This document shows, one piece after another, positions 16,163-22,333 of a DNA stretch of 22,333 nt. The DNA comes from Cyclobacteriaceae bacterium (lineage in GTDB: Bacteria > Bacteroidota > Bacteroidia > Cytophagales > Cyclobacteriaceae), in contig JAKISE010000049.1 of the NCBI GenBank assembly GCA_021648745.1, positions 1 to 22,333 on the forward strand, written 5' to 3'. How positions within the stretch are numbered: position 1 is the stretch's first letter; each line of letters opens with the position of its first letter. Made by a program: the position numbers and the translations under genes. Below the pieces are notes generated by a model, which made no database searches, was not told the origin of the DNA, and saw only the letters and a program-made list of their open reading frames with translations.

Positions 16163-17314
16163 ATGATAAAAAGAGAATTAGAACAGAAACTCGTTAAACT
16201 AGCCAGAACGTTTAAAACGGTTGCACTAATTGGTGCTCGCCAAACTGGAAAAACCACTTTAGTTAAGTCTGTTTTTAAAGATAAAGAATATGTTACTTTA
16301 GAAAATCCAACTCATCGTGCATTTGCAATGGAAGACCCAAACGGTTTCTTAGCTTCATATAAGGAAGGTGCCATTTTTGATGAAATACAGAGAGTTCCAC
16401 ACCTTTTCTCATATCTTCAAGAAATTATAGATAGCTCAACAAAAAAGGGACAGTTTATCCTTACAGGATCTAACAACTTTTTATTGCAACAAAACATCTC
16501 TCAATCGTTAGCAGGCAGAGTTGGGATCCTTAACTTAATGCCTTTTTCAATAAATGAGCTAAATAATGCCGACCTGCTAATTGACTCTGATAATTCACTC
16601 ATGTTAAATGGATTTTACCCACCAATTTATGACCAGCATATACCTCCAATTGATTGGTGCCCCAACTATATCCAAACGTATATCGAAAGAGATGTTAGAC
16701 AAATTAAGAATGTAACCGACCTTATTGTATTTGAGCGATTTATTAAATTATTGGCAGGAAGAAATGGGCAGGAGTTGAACATGAGCTCTTTTTCAAATGA
16801 AGTTGGGGTTGATATGAAAACAATTCAATCTTGGATTGGTATTTTAGAAAGCAGCTCAATAATTTATTTACTCAGAGCGTACCACAAAAACTACAATAAA
16901 ACTATAATTAAAAGACCAAAACTTTACTTTATAGACACTGCCTTGGTCTGCTTTTTATTAGGGATAAAATCTGAAGAACATCTTCAATCACATCCTTTAA
17001 GAGGGCATATATTTGAAGGGCTCGTTGTTACTGAATTAATAAAACAGCGGGTAAATAAAGGAGCACGCATCAATCTTTTTTATTGGCGTGATAAAACAGG
17101 GCATGAAATTGATATAATAGTAGACAGTGAGACAGGTATTACTCCAATAGAAATTAAATCTGGGATGACTATTTCTTCTGATTATTTTAAGAATTTGCGA
17201 TATTGGAATAAAATCAGCAATGTCAAATCGTCTATTGTATTGTACGCAGGAAACCAAAAGCAAAATAGATCTGATGGCATTTCTGTGTTAAACTGGAGGT
17301 CGTACTTCGTTTAA
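16163..17314 (+). CDS. AAA_14 / DUF4143 ATPase (COG1373-type)
   Basis: This 383-residue protein (from ATG 16163) has an AAA_14 domain: Walker A GARQTGKTT (24-32, Lys30) and Walker B AIFDEIQ (Asp73-Glu74), followed by sensor-like FILTGSNNF. A winged-helix-like segment comes next (~210-250), then the DUF4143 region. The C-terminus has a PD-(D/E)XK-like pattern, Glu315-Ile-Asp317 then Glu330-Ile-Lys332 (GHEIDIIVD...PIEIKSG), so a nuclease-related fold is likely. The cellular role of the family is unknown; it is patchily distributed and often accessory. The frame is also open back to an ATG at 16061 in the duplicated vWA start, adding 34 residues (MLGFRFLQYVAP...). Family homology begins at MIKRELEQKL, so 16163 is chosen, though the captured promoter could express the longer form. 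Confidence 0.9.
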   Translation: MIKRELEQKLVKLARTFKTVALIGARQTGKTTLVKSVFKDKEYVTLENPTHRAFAMEDPNGFLASYKEGAIFDEIQRVPHLFSYLQEIIDSSTKKGQFILTGSNNFLLQQNISQSLAGRVGILNLMPFSINELNNADLLIDSDNSLMLNGFYPPIYDQHIPPIDWCPNYIQTYIERDVRQIKNVTDLIVFERFIKLLAGRNGQELNMSSFSNEVGVDMKTIQSWIGILESSSIIYLLRAYHKNYNKTIIKRPKLYFIDTALVCFLLGIKSEEHLQSHPLRGHIFEGLVVTELIKQRVNKGARINLFYWRDKTGHEIDIIVDSETGITPIEIKSGMTISSDYFKNLRYWNKISNVKSSIVLYAGNQKQNRSDGISVLNWRSYFV

Positions 17315-17360
17315 AATCTATCAGGGCTTCTGAGAAATAAAGTTTGTTTAGCATTAAAAG

Positions 17361-17430
17361 CCATATCTCTCTTATATTTGTTTAACCGCTATGCTAGGAT
17401 TTCGTTTTTCACAATACGTTACTCCCAAGG
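17361..17430 (+). repeat. Direct repeat, copy 2: promoter and first codons of the vWA gene
   Basis: This is the partner of 16031-16100. It carries TATATTTG (17373-17380) and the ATG at 17391 with codons for MLGFRFSQYVTP. It is continuous with the full vWA gene, so this is taken as the working copy. Confidence 0.88.
17373..17380 (+). promoter_or_regulatory. TAnnTTTG -7 box of the vWA-MoxR operon
   Basis: TATATTTG is an exact consensus match ten bases before the vWA ATG. The nearest TTG upstream (17344-17346) is about 26 bases away, a little far for a -33 element. The predicted leader is only a few bases. Conservation of the box in both repeat copies supports its use. Confidence 0.55.
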
Positions 17431-18485
17431 ATAATCGTACTCCTTTTGAAAGGCTCTTCGACTTATTTTTGGAATTGCTTGTTTACACATCTGGCGATGT
17501 GGAAGAAGCACTTGATTGGATGGATGAAATCGATAAGGCCCATAAGATAACTACACCAGAGTATACGCTCGAAGACTTTAGGAAGGATCTCAAAAAGAAT
17601 GCATTTATTGAATCTGAGGTTGGAGAGGGAGGGAAATTGGCTGCAAAAACTGAAAAACTTATCCGCAAGCGAGCTCTAGATCAAATTTTTGGTAAGCTTA
17701 AAAAAGGAATTTCAGGAAATCATGGGTCTCGAATTAACGGAATTGGTGATGAGCAAACTGCAGACCGAAGACCCTACCAATATGGAGATAGCTCTTCACA
17801 AATAGATTTTACAGCCAGTTTACGAAATAGTCAAATCAGAGGTGGTATTGCTAGCTTTGACTTGAAGGAAGGAGATTTGGAGGTGATGGAGAAGGAGCAG
17901 AAAAGCCAGATGTCAACCGTGTTGATGATTGACATTTCTCATTCCATGATTTTATATGGCGAAGACAGGATTACACCAGCTAAAAAAGTGGCAATGGCTT
18001 TGTCGGAGCTAATTACCACTAAATATCCTAAAGACACCTTTGATATTGTGGTGTTTGGTAACGATGCTTGGCAAATAAAAATTAAAGATTTGCCTTACCT
18101 TAAAGTGGGGCCTTATCATACTAATACTGTAGCAGGGTTAGAGCTTGCTATGAGTTTGCTTCACCGAAGAAAAACACCGAATAAGCAAATATTTATGATT
18201 ACTGATGGTAAACCCACTTGCCTAAAACTAAAAGATGGTAAGTATTACCAGAACAGTGCTGGTCATGACCCTAAGATTATTAACAAAACCATCAACTTGG
18301 CAGTACAATGCCGAAAGTTACATATACCCATAACTACCTTTATGATTGCCCGAGACCCCTATTTGCAAAAATTTGTGGAGGATTTTACAGAGGCCAATAA
18401 GGGCAAAGCATTTTACTCAAGTCTTCAAGGGCTAGGTGATTTCATTTTTGCAGATTATCAACAGAATAAACGAAAATCAATATGA
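17391..18485 (+). CDS. vWA-domain protein paired with a MoxR-like ATPase
   Basis: This 364-residue cytoplasmic protein has no signal peptide. The N-terminal half contains the stretch FERLFDLFLELLVYTSGDV, a charged helical region and the GDSSSQIDFTASLRNSQIRG segment. The C-terminal von Willebrand A domain (~175-345) has a complete metal-ion-dependent adhesion site: Asp181-X-Ser183-X-Ser185 in DISHS, Thr244/Thr246 in HTNTVAG, and Thr271-Asp272 in TDGKPT. MoxR/vWA pairs act as chaperone-like units that mature or remodel protein complexes; the client is unknown here. It overlaps the ATPase gene by four bases (ATGA), so they are translationally coupled. Its promoter and first ~13 codons are duplicated at 16031-16100 beyond the inserted ATPase gene. 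Confidence 0.9.
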   Translation: MLGFRFSQYVTPKDNRTPFERLFDLFLELLVYTSGDVEEALDWMDEIDKAHKITTPEYTLEDFRKDLKKNAFIESEVGEGGKLAAKTEKLIRKRALDQIFGKLKKGISGNHGSRINGIGDEQTADRRPYQYGDSSSQIDFTASLRNSQIRGGIASFDLKEGDLEVMEKEQKSQMSTVLMIDISHSMILYGEDRITPAKKVAMALSELITTKYPKDTFDIVVFGNDAWQIKIKDLPYLKVGPYHTNTVAGLELAMSLLHRRKTPNKQIFMITDGKPTCLKLKDGKYYQNSAGHDPKIINKTINLAVQCRKLHIPITTFMIARDPYLQKFVEDFTEANKGKAFYSSLQGLGDFIFADYQQNKRKSI

Positions 18486-19954
18486 ATATTAGTCAAATAA
18501 ATACGGTTGCTCAATTAAAAGAATCAGGCTATACATCTCGCTCTGTAAAGGAGGAAATGAGGGTCAATTTAATTGAGCGCCTACAAAAAGGACTACCAGT
18601 TTTTGACAATATTATAGGCTATGAAAATACCGTGATACCACAAATTGAAAGGGCTATACTAGCAGGCCATAATATTAACTTTTTAGGATTACGTGGCCAG
18701 GCTAAAACAAGAATGGCGCGCCAATTAGTGACACTGCTGGATGAATATATGCCCATAATTGAAGGCTCTGAAATTAACGATGATCCGCTGAAGCCTCTTT
18801 CTTATTATGGACGTAACAAACTGGAAGAGTTTGGAGACGATACGCCAATTTCTTGGGTGCCACGGTTAGATAGGTACGCAGAAAAATTGGCAACTCCTGA
18901 TGTAAATATTGCCGATTTAGTTGGTGATTTAGACCCGATAAAGGCTGCCAATTTAAAATTGAGCTATTCAGATGAAGGAGTTATTCATTTTGGAATTATT
19001 CCTCGCTCTAACCGCGGGATATTTGTCATAAACGAACTGCCCGATTTGCAACCAAGAATACAAGTAGCCTTGTTTAATATTTTGCAAGAAGGGGATATTC
19101 AAATAAGAGGATTCAAACTCCGGTTTCCATTAGATGTACAATTTGTGTTTACCGCAAACCCTGAAGATTATACGAACAGAGGAGCCATTATTACACCTTT
19201 AAAAGATCGAATTCAGAGCCAGATATTTACACATTACCCAGATACCATTGAAATTGGAAGAATAATTACCAAGCAGGAAATTAAATTATCAGAAGCGCAG
19301 CAAGAAGCAATCACAGTTCCGCTTTTAGTAGAACAACTGATAGAGCAAATTGCTGTGGAGGCTCGTTCAAGTGAGTTTGTGGATGAAAAGAGCGGTGTTT
19401 CGGCAAGACTTCCGATAACTGCCTACGAATCGGTTGTTGGAGCGGTAGAAAGAAGAATGCTGATAAATGGTGAGAAAAAGGGCCAAGCTCGAATTGGTGA
19501 TTTGCTTGCTGCTATACCTGCTATAGTTGGCAAAATAGAAATGGTGTATGAGGGTGAGCAAGAAGGAGCAGTAGCCATTGCGCACAAATTAATTGCCTCC
19601 GCTATTCGATCTTTAGCTCCTATATACTTTAATGACTTTACAGCACTTCAGGATAAAAAGGATCCTCAGATTAGAGAAAAATACCTTAAAATCAATCAAT
19701 GGTTTGAAAATGGAAATGAACTTACTATTGAGAGCGATTGTAATCAGAAAGACTATATCACATTGCTAAAATCAGTGGAAGGCCTGAGTAAGTCAGTTGT
19801 TGGAAAGCTTGATGATGACCCCAGCAATAACGAACCTATATTAATGGAATACCTTATTCATGTATTGGCAGCATATTCCATGTTGGATAAAAAAGTAGTA
19901 GAGGCGAGTGTTAGTTTTCAGGATTATTTTAGTTCTATTATGCCTAAAGCATAG
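18482..19954 (+). CDS. MoxR-like / magnesium-chelatase-subunit-I-like AAA+ ATPase
   Basis: This 490-residue AAA+ ATPase is the partner of the preceding vWA protein (four-base overlap). The Walker A loop is GLRGQAKTR (69-77, Lys75), with Gln-Ala in place of the usual Gly before Lys-Thr. The Walker B segment is IFVINELPDL (Asn184-Glu185), where Asn replaces the usual Asp. The sensor/arginine-finger region FVFTANPEDYTNRGAIITPLKDRI follows at ~220-245, and a helical lid domain completes the protein. The overall layout is that of MoxR/chelatase-I ATPases, which remodel complexes together with vWA proteins. The altered Walker residues may be a family trait rather than a defect, since the rest of the ATPase core is well conserved. 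Confidence in the family is high; the client is unknown. Confidence 0.9.
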   Translation: MNISQINTVAQLKESGYTSRSVKEEMRVNLIERLQKGLPVFDNIIGYENTVIPQIERAILAGHNINFLGLRGQAKTRMARQLVTLLDEYMPIIEGSEINDDPLKPLSYYGRNKLEEFGDDTPISWVPRLDRYAEKLATPDVNIADLVGDLDPIKAANLKLSYSDEGVIHFGIIPRSNRGIFVINELPDLQPRIQVALFNILQEGDIQIRGFKLRFPLDVQFVFTANPEDYTNRGAIITPLKDRIQSQIFTHYPDTIEIGRIITKQEIKLSEAQQEAITVPLLVEQLIEQIAVEARSSEFVDEKSGVSARLPITAYESVVGAVERRMLINGEKKGQARIGDLLAAIPAIVGKIEMVYEGEQEGAVAIAHKLIASAIRSLAPIYFNDFTALQDKKDPQIREKYLKINQWFENGNELTIESDCNQKDYITLLKSVEGLSKSVVGKLDDDPSNNEPILMEYLIHVLAAYSMLDKKVVEASVSFQDYFSSIMPKA

Positions 19955-19988
19955 CTATTTTTTTAAAATTGAAACCTGATACTTCTCA

Positions 19989-20903
19989 TTGTTCTGGCTA
20001 AAGGTACTTGATAACTTTGAGGTTAACTTACTCAAAAACAAGTTGGAAAAACCACAGTACTCGTCTCATCCATTTTCATTAGAACGAAAACAAATAGTTG
20101 ACTTTCTTAGTGTAGCTAAGAAAAAACACACGGCAAGTGCTGTAATGGATTTTGATATCACTGGTATGCGAGATGAACTTCGAAAAGCAAGGAGGGCAAC
20201 CAAAAGGCATGCATCTCTTACTGGGTATTTACTTTATTGTTTTGCTCAGGCTGTTGAGTGTAATAAATTAGTGCAAGCCTACCGAAAAGGTAATAAACTA
20301 ATTGTATTTGAGGATGTGGATGTTTCTACCATGGTAGAGAGAACAGTGAATGGGGTTCCTGTGCCTGTTAGCTACATCCTTCGTAAAGCGAATTCTAAAT
20401 CTGTATTCGAAATTTCTGAAGAAATAAGTAAAGCAAAATCTGGGGACTCTCTTGATTTGATAGATAGTGAAGAGATACAGAGTAAAAAGCGGTTTATTGG
20501 TGTGGTTAAAAGGGTTGGATTTTTAAGAAGGTGGTTTTTGAAACGTATGTTCAATGATCCATTTTTAAAGAAAAAGTATAATGGAACAGTAGGTTTTTCA
20601 TCTATGGGAATGTTTAGCCATGAACTAACAGGCTGGGTAGTACCCATTACACCTCAAGTTTTAAGTGCTATGGTAGGAGGAATAAGAGAAGTGCCAGGAA
20701 TTATAAATGGGGAAATTGCTAAATGCGAGATGGCGTGTATTACAATTTCAATGGATCATGATATCCTTGATGGAGCTCAAACAGCAAGGTTTATTGAAAA
20801 GTTTAGAAAGTTGCTGATAGGAGGTATTGAGTATGATGGAAAAATAGAACCCACCAAAACCACGTTCCGAGAAAAACTTTCTAAGGAATTAGAACACCAG
20901 TGA
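19989..20903 (+). CDS. 2-oxoacid dehydrogenase E2-like acyltransferase domain protein (no lipoyl domain)
   Basis: About 304 residues with the chloramphenicol-acetyltransferase-like fold of lipoamide acyltransferases. The catalytic motif HXXXDG is intact at His257-Asp261-Gly262 (SMDHDILDGAQTA). Other family stretches are present (ASLTGYLLYCFAQAV, VDVSTMVERTVNGVPVPVS, GTVGFSSMGMF). There is no N-terminal lipoyl or E3-binding domain, so it cannot act as a normal E2 core. It is probably a free-standing acyltransferase of unknown substrate. No ATG lies upstream of the domain. The start shown is a TTG at 19989; another TTG at 20043 (before EKPQYSSHPF) is equally possible. It begins 34 bases after the MoxR-like gene and is probably in the same transcript. 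The family is clear; the start and function are not. Confidence 0.8.
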   Translation: MFWLKVLDNFEVNLLKNKLEKPQYSSHPFSLERKQIVDFLSVAKKKHTASAVMDFDITGMRDELRKARRATKRHASLTGYLLYCFAQAVECNKLVQAYRKGNKLIVFEDVDVSTMVERTVNGVPVPVSYILRKANSKSVFEISEEISKAKSGDSLDLIDSEEIQSKKRFIGVVKRVGFLRRWFLKRMFNDPFLKKKYNGTVGFSSMGMFSHELTGWVVPITPQVLSAMVGGIREVPGIINGEIAKCEMACITISMDHDILDGAQTARFIEKFRKLLIGGIEYDGKIEPTKTTFREKLSKELEHQ

Positions 20904-20966
20904 GAGTATGATAAATTAATTGCATTTTAAGTGTCTAGAAGAATAAAAAATTAAATAAAGTAGTCT

Positions 20967-21296
20967 ATGGAAAAGAAATCATTTATACCAGCAGAAGTAT
21001 ATAATTTAAAAGAGGCTGTAAATATTGCAGAAGGAGGAGTTGTGTCGAAGCAATTTGTAAAAACCAAGGGTGGCAATATTACTTTTTTTGCTTTCGATAA
21101 AGGAGAGGGCTTAAGTGAGCATACTGCACCATTCGAAGCTGTTGTTCAAATAATAGAAGGTAAAGCAGAAGTGTCAATTGCTGGTAAAATGAGTATTGTT
21201 GGTGAAGGAGAGTTGATTATTATGCCGGCAAACATTCCACATGCACTGCAAGCAATAGAGTCATTTAAAATGTGTTTGACTATGCTCAAAGGATAA
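20967..21296 (+). CDS. Small single-domain cupin protein
   Basis: This 109-residue protein is one cupin barrel. Motif 1 contains His52 and Glu57 (LSEHTAPFEAVVQIIEGKAEV); the usual second His of the HXH pair is replaced (EHTA). Motif 2 contains His92 (IIMPANIPHAL). With His52, Glu57 and His92 a metal site is still possible. Proteins like this are often small-molecule binding or stress-related, but no substrate can be assigned. It lies 63 bases after the acyltransferase gene on the same strand and may be the last gene of that operon. Confidence 0.87.
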   Translation: MEKKSFIPAEVYNLKEAVNIAEGGVVSKQFVKTKGGNITFFAFDKGEGLSEHTAPFEAVVQIIEGKAEVSIAGKMSIVGEGELIIMPANIPHALQAIESFKMCLTMLKG

Positions 21297-21440
21297 TTTG
21301 AAATAAAGACCATTTTAGGCTTCCTTCTCTTAAATCTTTTCATCGAGCAATTCTTTGTAGCGAGAGACAGTTGAACAAAATTAATCTTTTGGCGGTGCTT
21401 GAATTATGAAGATTACTTGATTTAGGTATAGGTCATATTT

Positions 21441-21503
21441 CCATTCGCAAAGTTTTTATGTCGATTCACAAAGTTTTTATGTTCGTTTACAAAAAACAAC
21501 CAT
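21441..21503 (+). promoter_or_regulatory. Three tandem 21-base repeats upstream of the OMP gene (putative activator sites)
   Basis: Two near-identical units (21441-21461 and 21462-21482) share the core CAAAGTTTTTATGT after ATTCG or ATTCA. A third, degenerate unit (21483-21503) begins TCGTTTACAAAA. The 21-base period equals two helical turns, so a regulator would see the same DNA face each time. LytTR-type regulators, common in Bacteroidota, bind direct repeats with about this spacing; that link is inference. The array ends roughly 30 bases before the -7 box. Confidence 0.65.
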
Positions 21504-21531
21504 ATTTTCATATTTGGTTTATATATATTTA

Positions 21532-21539
21532 TATCTTTA
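21532..21539 (+). promoter_or_regulatory. Candidate -7 box of the OMP gene
   Basis: TATCTTTA is one base off TAnnTTTG and sits 19 bases before the ATG at 21559. A TTG at 21514-21516 is a possible -33 element, although the spacing is slightly short. It lies directly downstream of the 21-base repeats. Confidence 0.42.
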
Positions 21540-21558
21540 TAACTTAACAATATAAACA

Positions 21559-22161
21559 ATGAGAATTATGAAAAAAGGTATCCTATTGGTAGCCATCCTT
21601 TTGGGAGCGGTTATGACGTCAAACGCACAAGCCAACAAATTTAGTCTTGGTCTTGGTCTTGGAGGCTCTTCGGCCTCTAGTAAATCTGAAGGTACTTCCG
21701 GGTCAGGTTTTGGTTTCAACTATTATTTGAACGGAATGTATAATATTAGTGGTAATTTGTCTGTTGGGCTTGAGTACAATTCAAACATTGTAGTTATTGT
21801 AAATAATGACATAGCAGATTTAAGCTTTACTGCTACCCAAATTAATGGAATTTTAGCTAAAGGTAAATATGCTTTTGGCGATGGTGGAGTTAATCCATAT
21901 GTTGGGGTTATGGCTGGTCTTTATACCATTGCACCAGGTTCAATAACAGTTACAGGTGCAGGTATAGGACTTGTTTTTGAAAAGAAAACAAGTTTTGGGT
22001 TTGCCCCTGAAGTTGGTATTGAGTTAGGAGCCTTTCAGTTGGCAACCTCGTATCATTTTGTAGGCAAATATTCTTCAGAAATAGCCAATGCAACTGTTGA
22101 GACAACTTATGCGCTATGGCAATTTAATATTGGTTGGAATATTGGAATAGCAAAAAATTAG
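21559..22161 (+). CDS. Small outer-membrane beta-barrel protein (OMP_b-brl type)
   Basis: This 200-residue protein has a signal peptide (MRIMKKGILLVAILLGAVMTSNAQA). The mature part is about 175 residues of glycine-rich, alternating hydrophobic strands (KFSLGLGLGGSSAS, FGFNYYLNGMYNISGNLSVGLEYN, GVNPYVGVMAGLYTIAP, TSFGFAPEVGIELGAFQLATSYHF). That is typical of eight-stranded Bacteroidota barrels. It ends FNIGWNIGIAKN rather than in an aromatic residue. The start could also be the ATG at 21568 (MKKGILL). It has its own promoter region with 21-base tandem repeats, suggesting regulated expression. The role is probably structural or envelope-related; nothing specific can be assigned. Confidence 0.88.
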   Translation: MRIMKKGILLVAILLGAVMTSNAQANKFSLGLGLGGSSASSKSEGTSGSGFGFNYYLNGMYNISGNLSVGLEYNSNIVVIVNNDIADLSFTATQINGILAKGKYAFGDGGVNPYVGVMAGLYTIAPGSITVTGAGIGLVFEKKTSFGFAPEVGIELGAFQLATSYHFVGKYSSEIANATVETTYALWQFNIGWNIGIAKN

Positions 22162-22231
22162 AAACAAGCTAACCTTAATAACCTGAGTTCGACCTAAGGA
22201 ATGCTATCAGAAAATAAGATAGTGGGTGAGA

Positions 22232-22288
22232 TTTTGGAGATAAAAAGTGAAGAAATAGTTGATTATTTCTAGATTTTTATCTCCAAAA
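22232..22288. repeat. Long two-tier hairpin downstream of the OMP gene
   Basis: TTTTGGAGATAAAAA (22232-22246) and TTTTTATCTCCAAAA (22274-22288) are a perfect 15-base inverted repeat. Inside it, AGAAATA (22251-22257) pairs with TATTTCT (22264-22270) around a six-base loop. Wobble pairing can extend the base outward towards AGTGGG and CCTACT. There is no U-tract right after the stem, so it is not a standard terminator. It could be a structured RNA, a leader for a gene beyond the right edge, or an inverted-repeat element. Confidence 0.75.
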
Positions 22289-22333
22289 GATTGCCTACTA
22301 GAAATTTTCCCTTTGGGCTTTAGCGAAACTTCC

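Larger units (their letters stand above)
16101..17360 (+). mobile_element. Inserted ATPase-gene cassette between direct repeats
   Basis: This unique segment between the two copies of the vWA gene start holds one gene and short flanks. It has no transposase or terminal inverted repeats. The repeats on either side keep the vWA gene, its promoter and its start intact. As with the HEPN/MNT insert, the label means inserted DNA only; the route is inferred. Confidence 0.5.

Noticed and set aside
1..22333. CRISPR array, tRNA, rRNA or integrase attachment site
   Set aside because: No spaced identical repeats, cloverleaf-like sequence, rRNA segment or integrase gene was recognised. The only tandem array (21441-21503) has no spacers.

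Overview
The window looks like an AT-rich chromosomal segment of a Bacteroidota bacterium, most likely a Cytophagales-type marine organism (inference). The support is an Oar-type TonB-dependent receptor, several Bacteroidota-style outer-membrane barrels, TAnnTTTG promoter boxes, few convincing Shine-Dalgarno sites and several non-ATG starts. No rRNA, tRNA, CRISPR array or transposase was seen.

Layout. Positions 1-1670 (minus) hold a barrel protein that runs off the left edge. A lytic transglycosylase lipoprotein (mltF, minus) follows at 1803-3242. At 3226-4611 a HEPN/MNT (type VII toxin-antitoxin-like) pair lies between two copies of the junction 'start of mltF - terminator - 3' end of the Oar receptor gene'. 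The full receptor is at 4415-7630 (minus). A 335-base divergent spacer leads to an M14 metallopeptidase (7966-10476, plus). It converges on pruA (10721-12352, minus) across a hairpin-rich spacer. Divergent from pruA is a two-component pair: a hybrid SBP/PAS/HisKA_3 kinase (12520-14832) and its NarL-type regulator (14833-15483). A small lipoprotein (15565-15972) follows. Then comes an AAA_14/DUF4143 ATPase (16163-17314), which sits between two copies of the promoter and first codons of the next gene, a vWA protein (17391-18485). The vWA gene overlaps its MoxR-like AAA+ partner (18482-19954). An E2-like acyltransferase domain protein, a cupin and a small outer-membrane barrel complete the window, which ends with a long hairpin.

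The main observation is that two unrelated accessory modules (HEPN/MNT and the COG1373-type ATPase) were each inserted about 12 kb apart. Both are flanked by diverged direct repeats copied from the neighbouring housekeeping genes, so those neighbours stay intact. In the first case the repeat also gives the module a transcription terminator on each side and leaves a relic of a receptor C-terminus with two in-frame stops. In the second case the repeat supplies a perfect TAnnTTTG box and a start codon that reads in frame into the ATPase. No transposase or terminal inverted repeat explains either insertion. Recombination of incoming homologous DNA from a related strain is the simplest model, but a dedicated mechanism cannot be excluded from one window.
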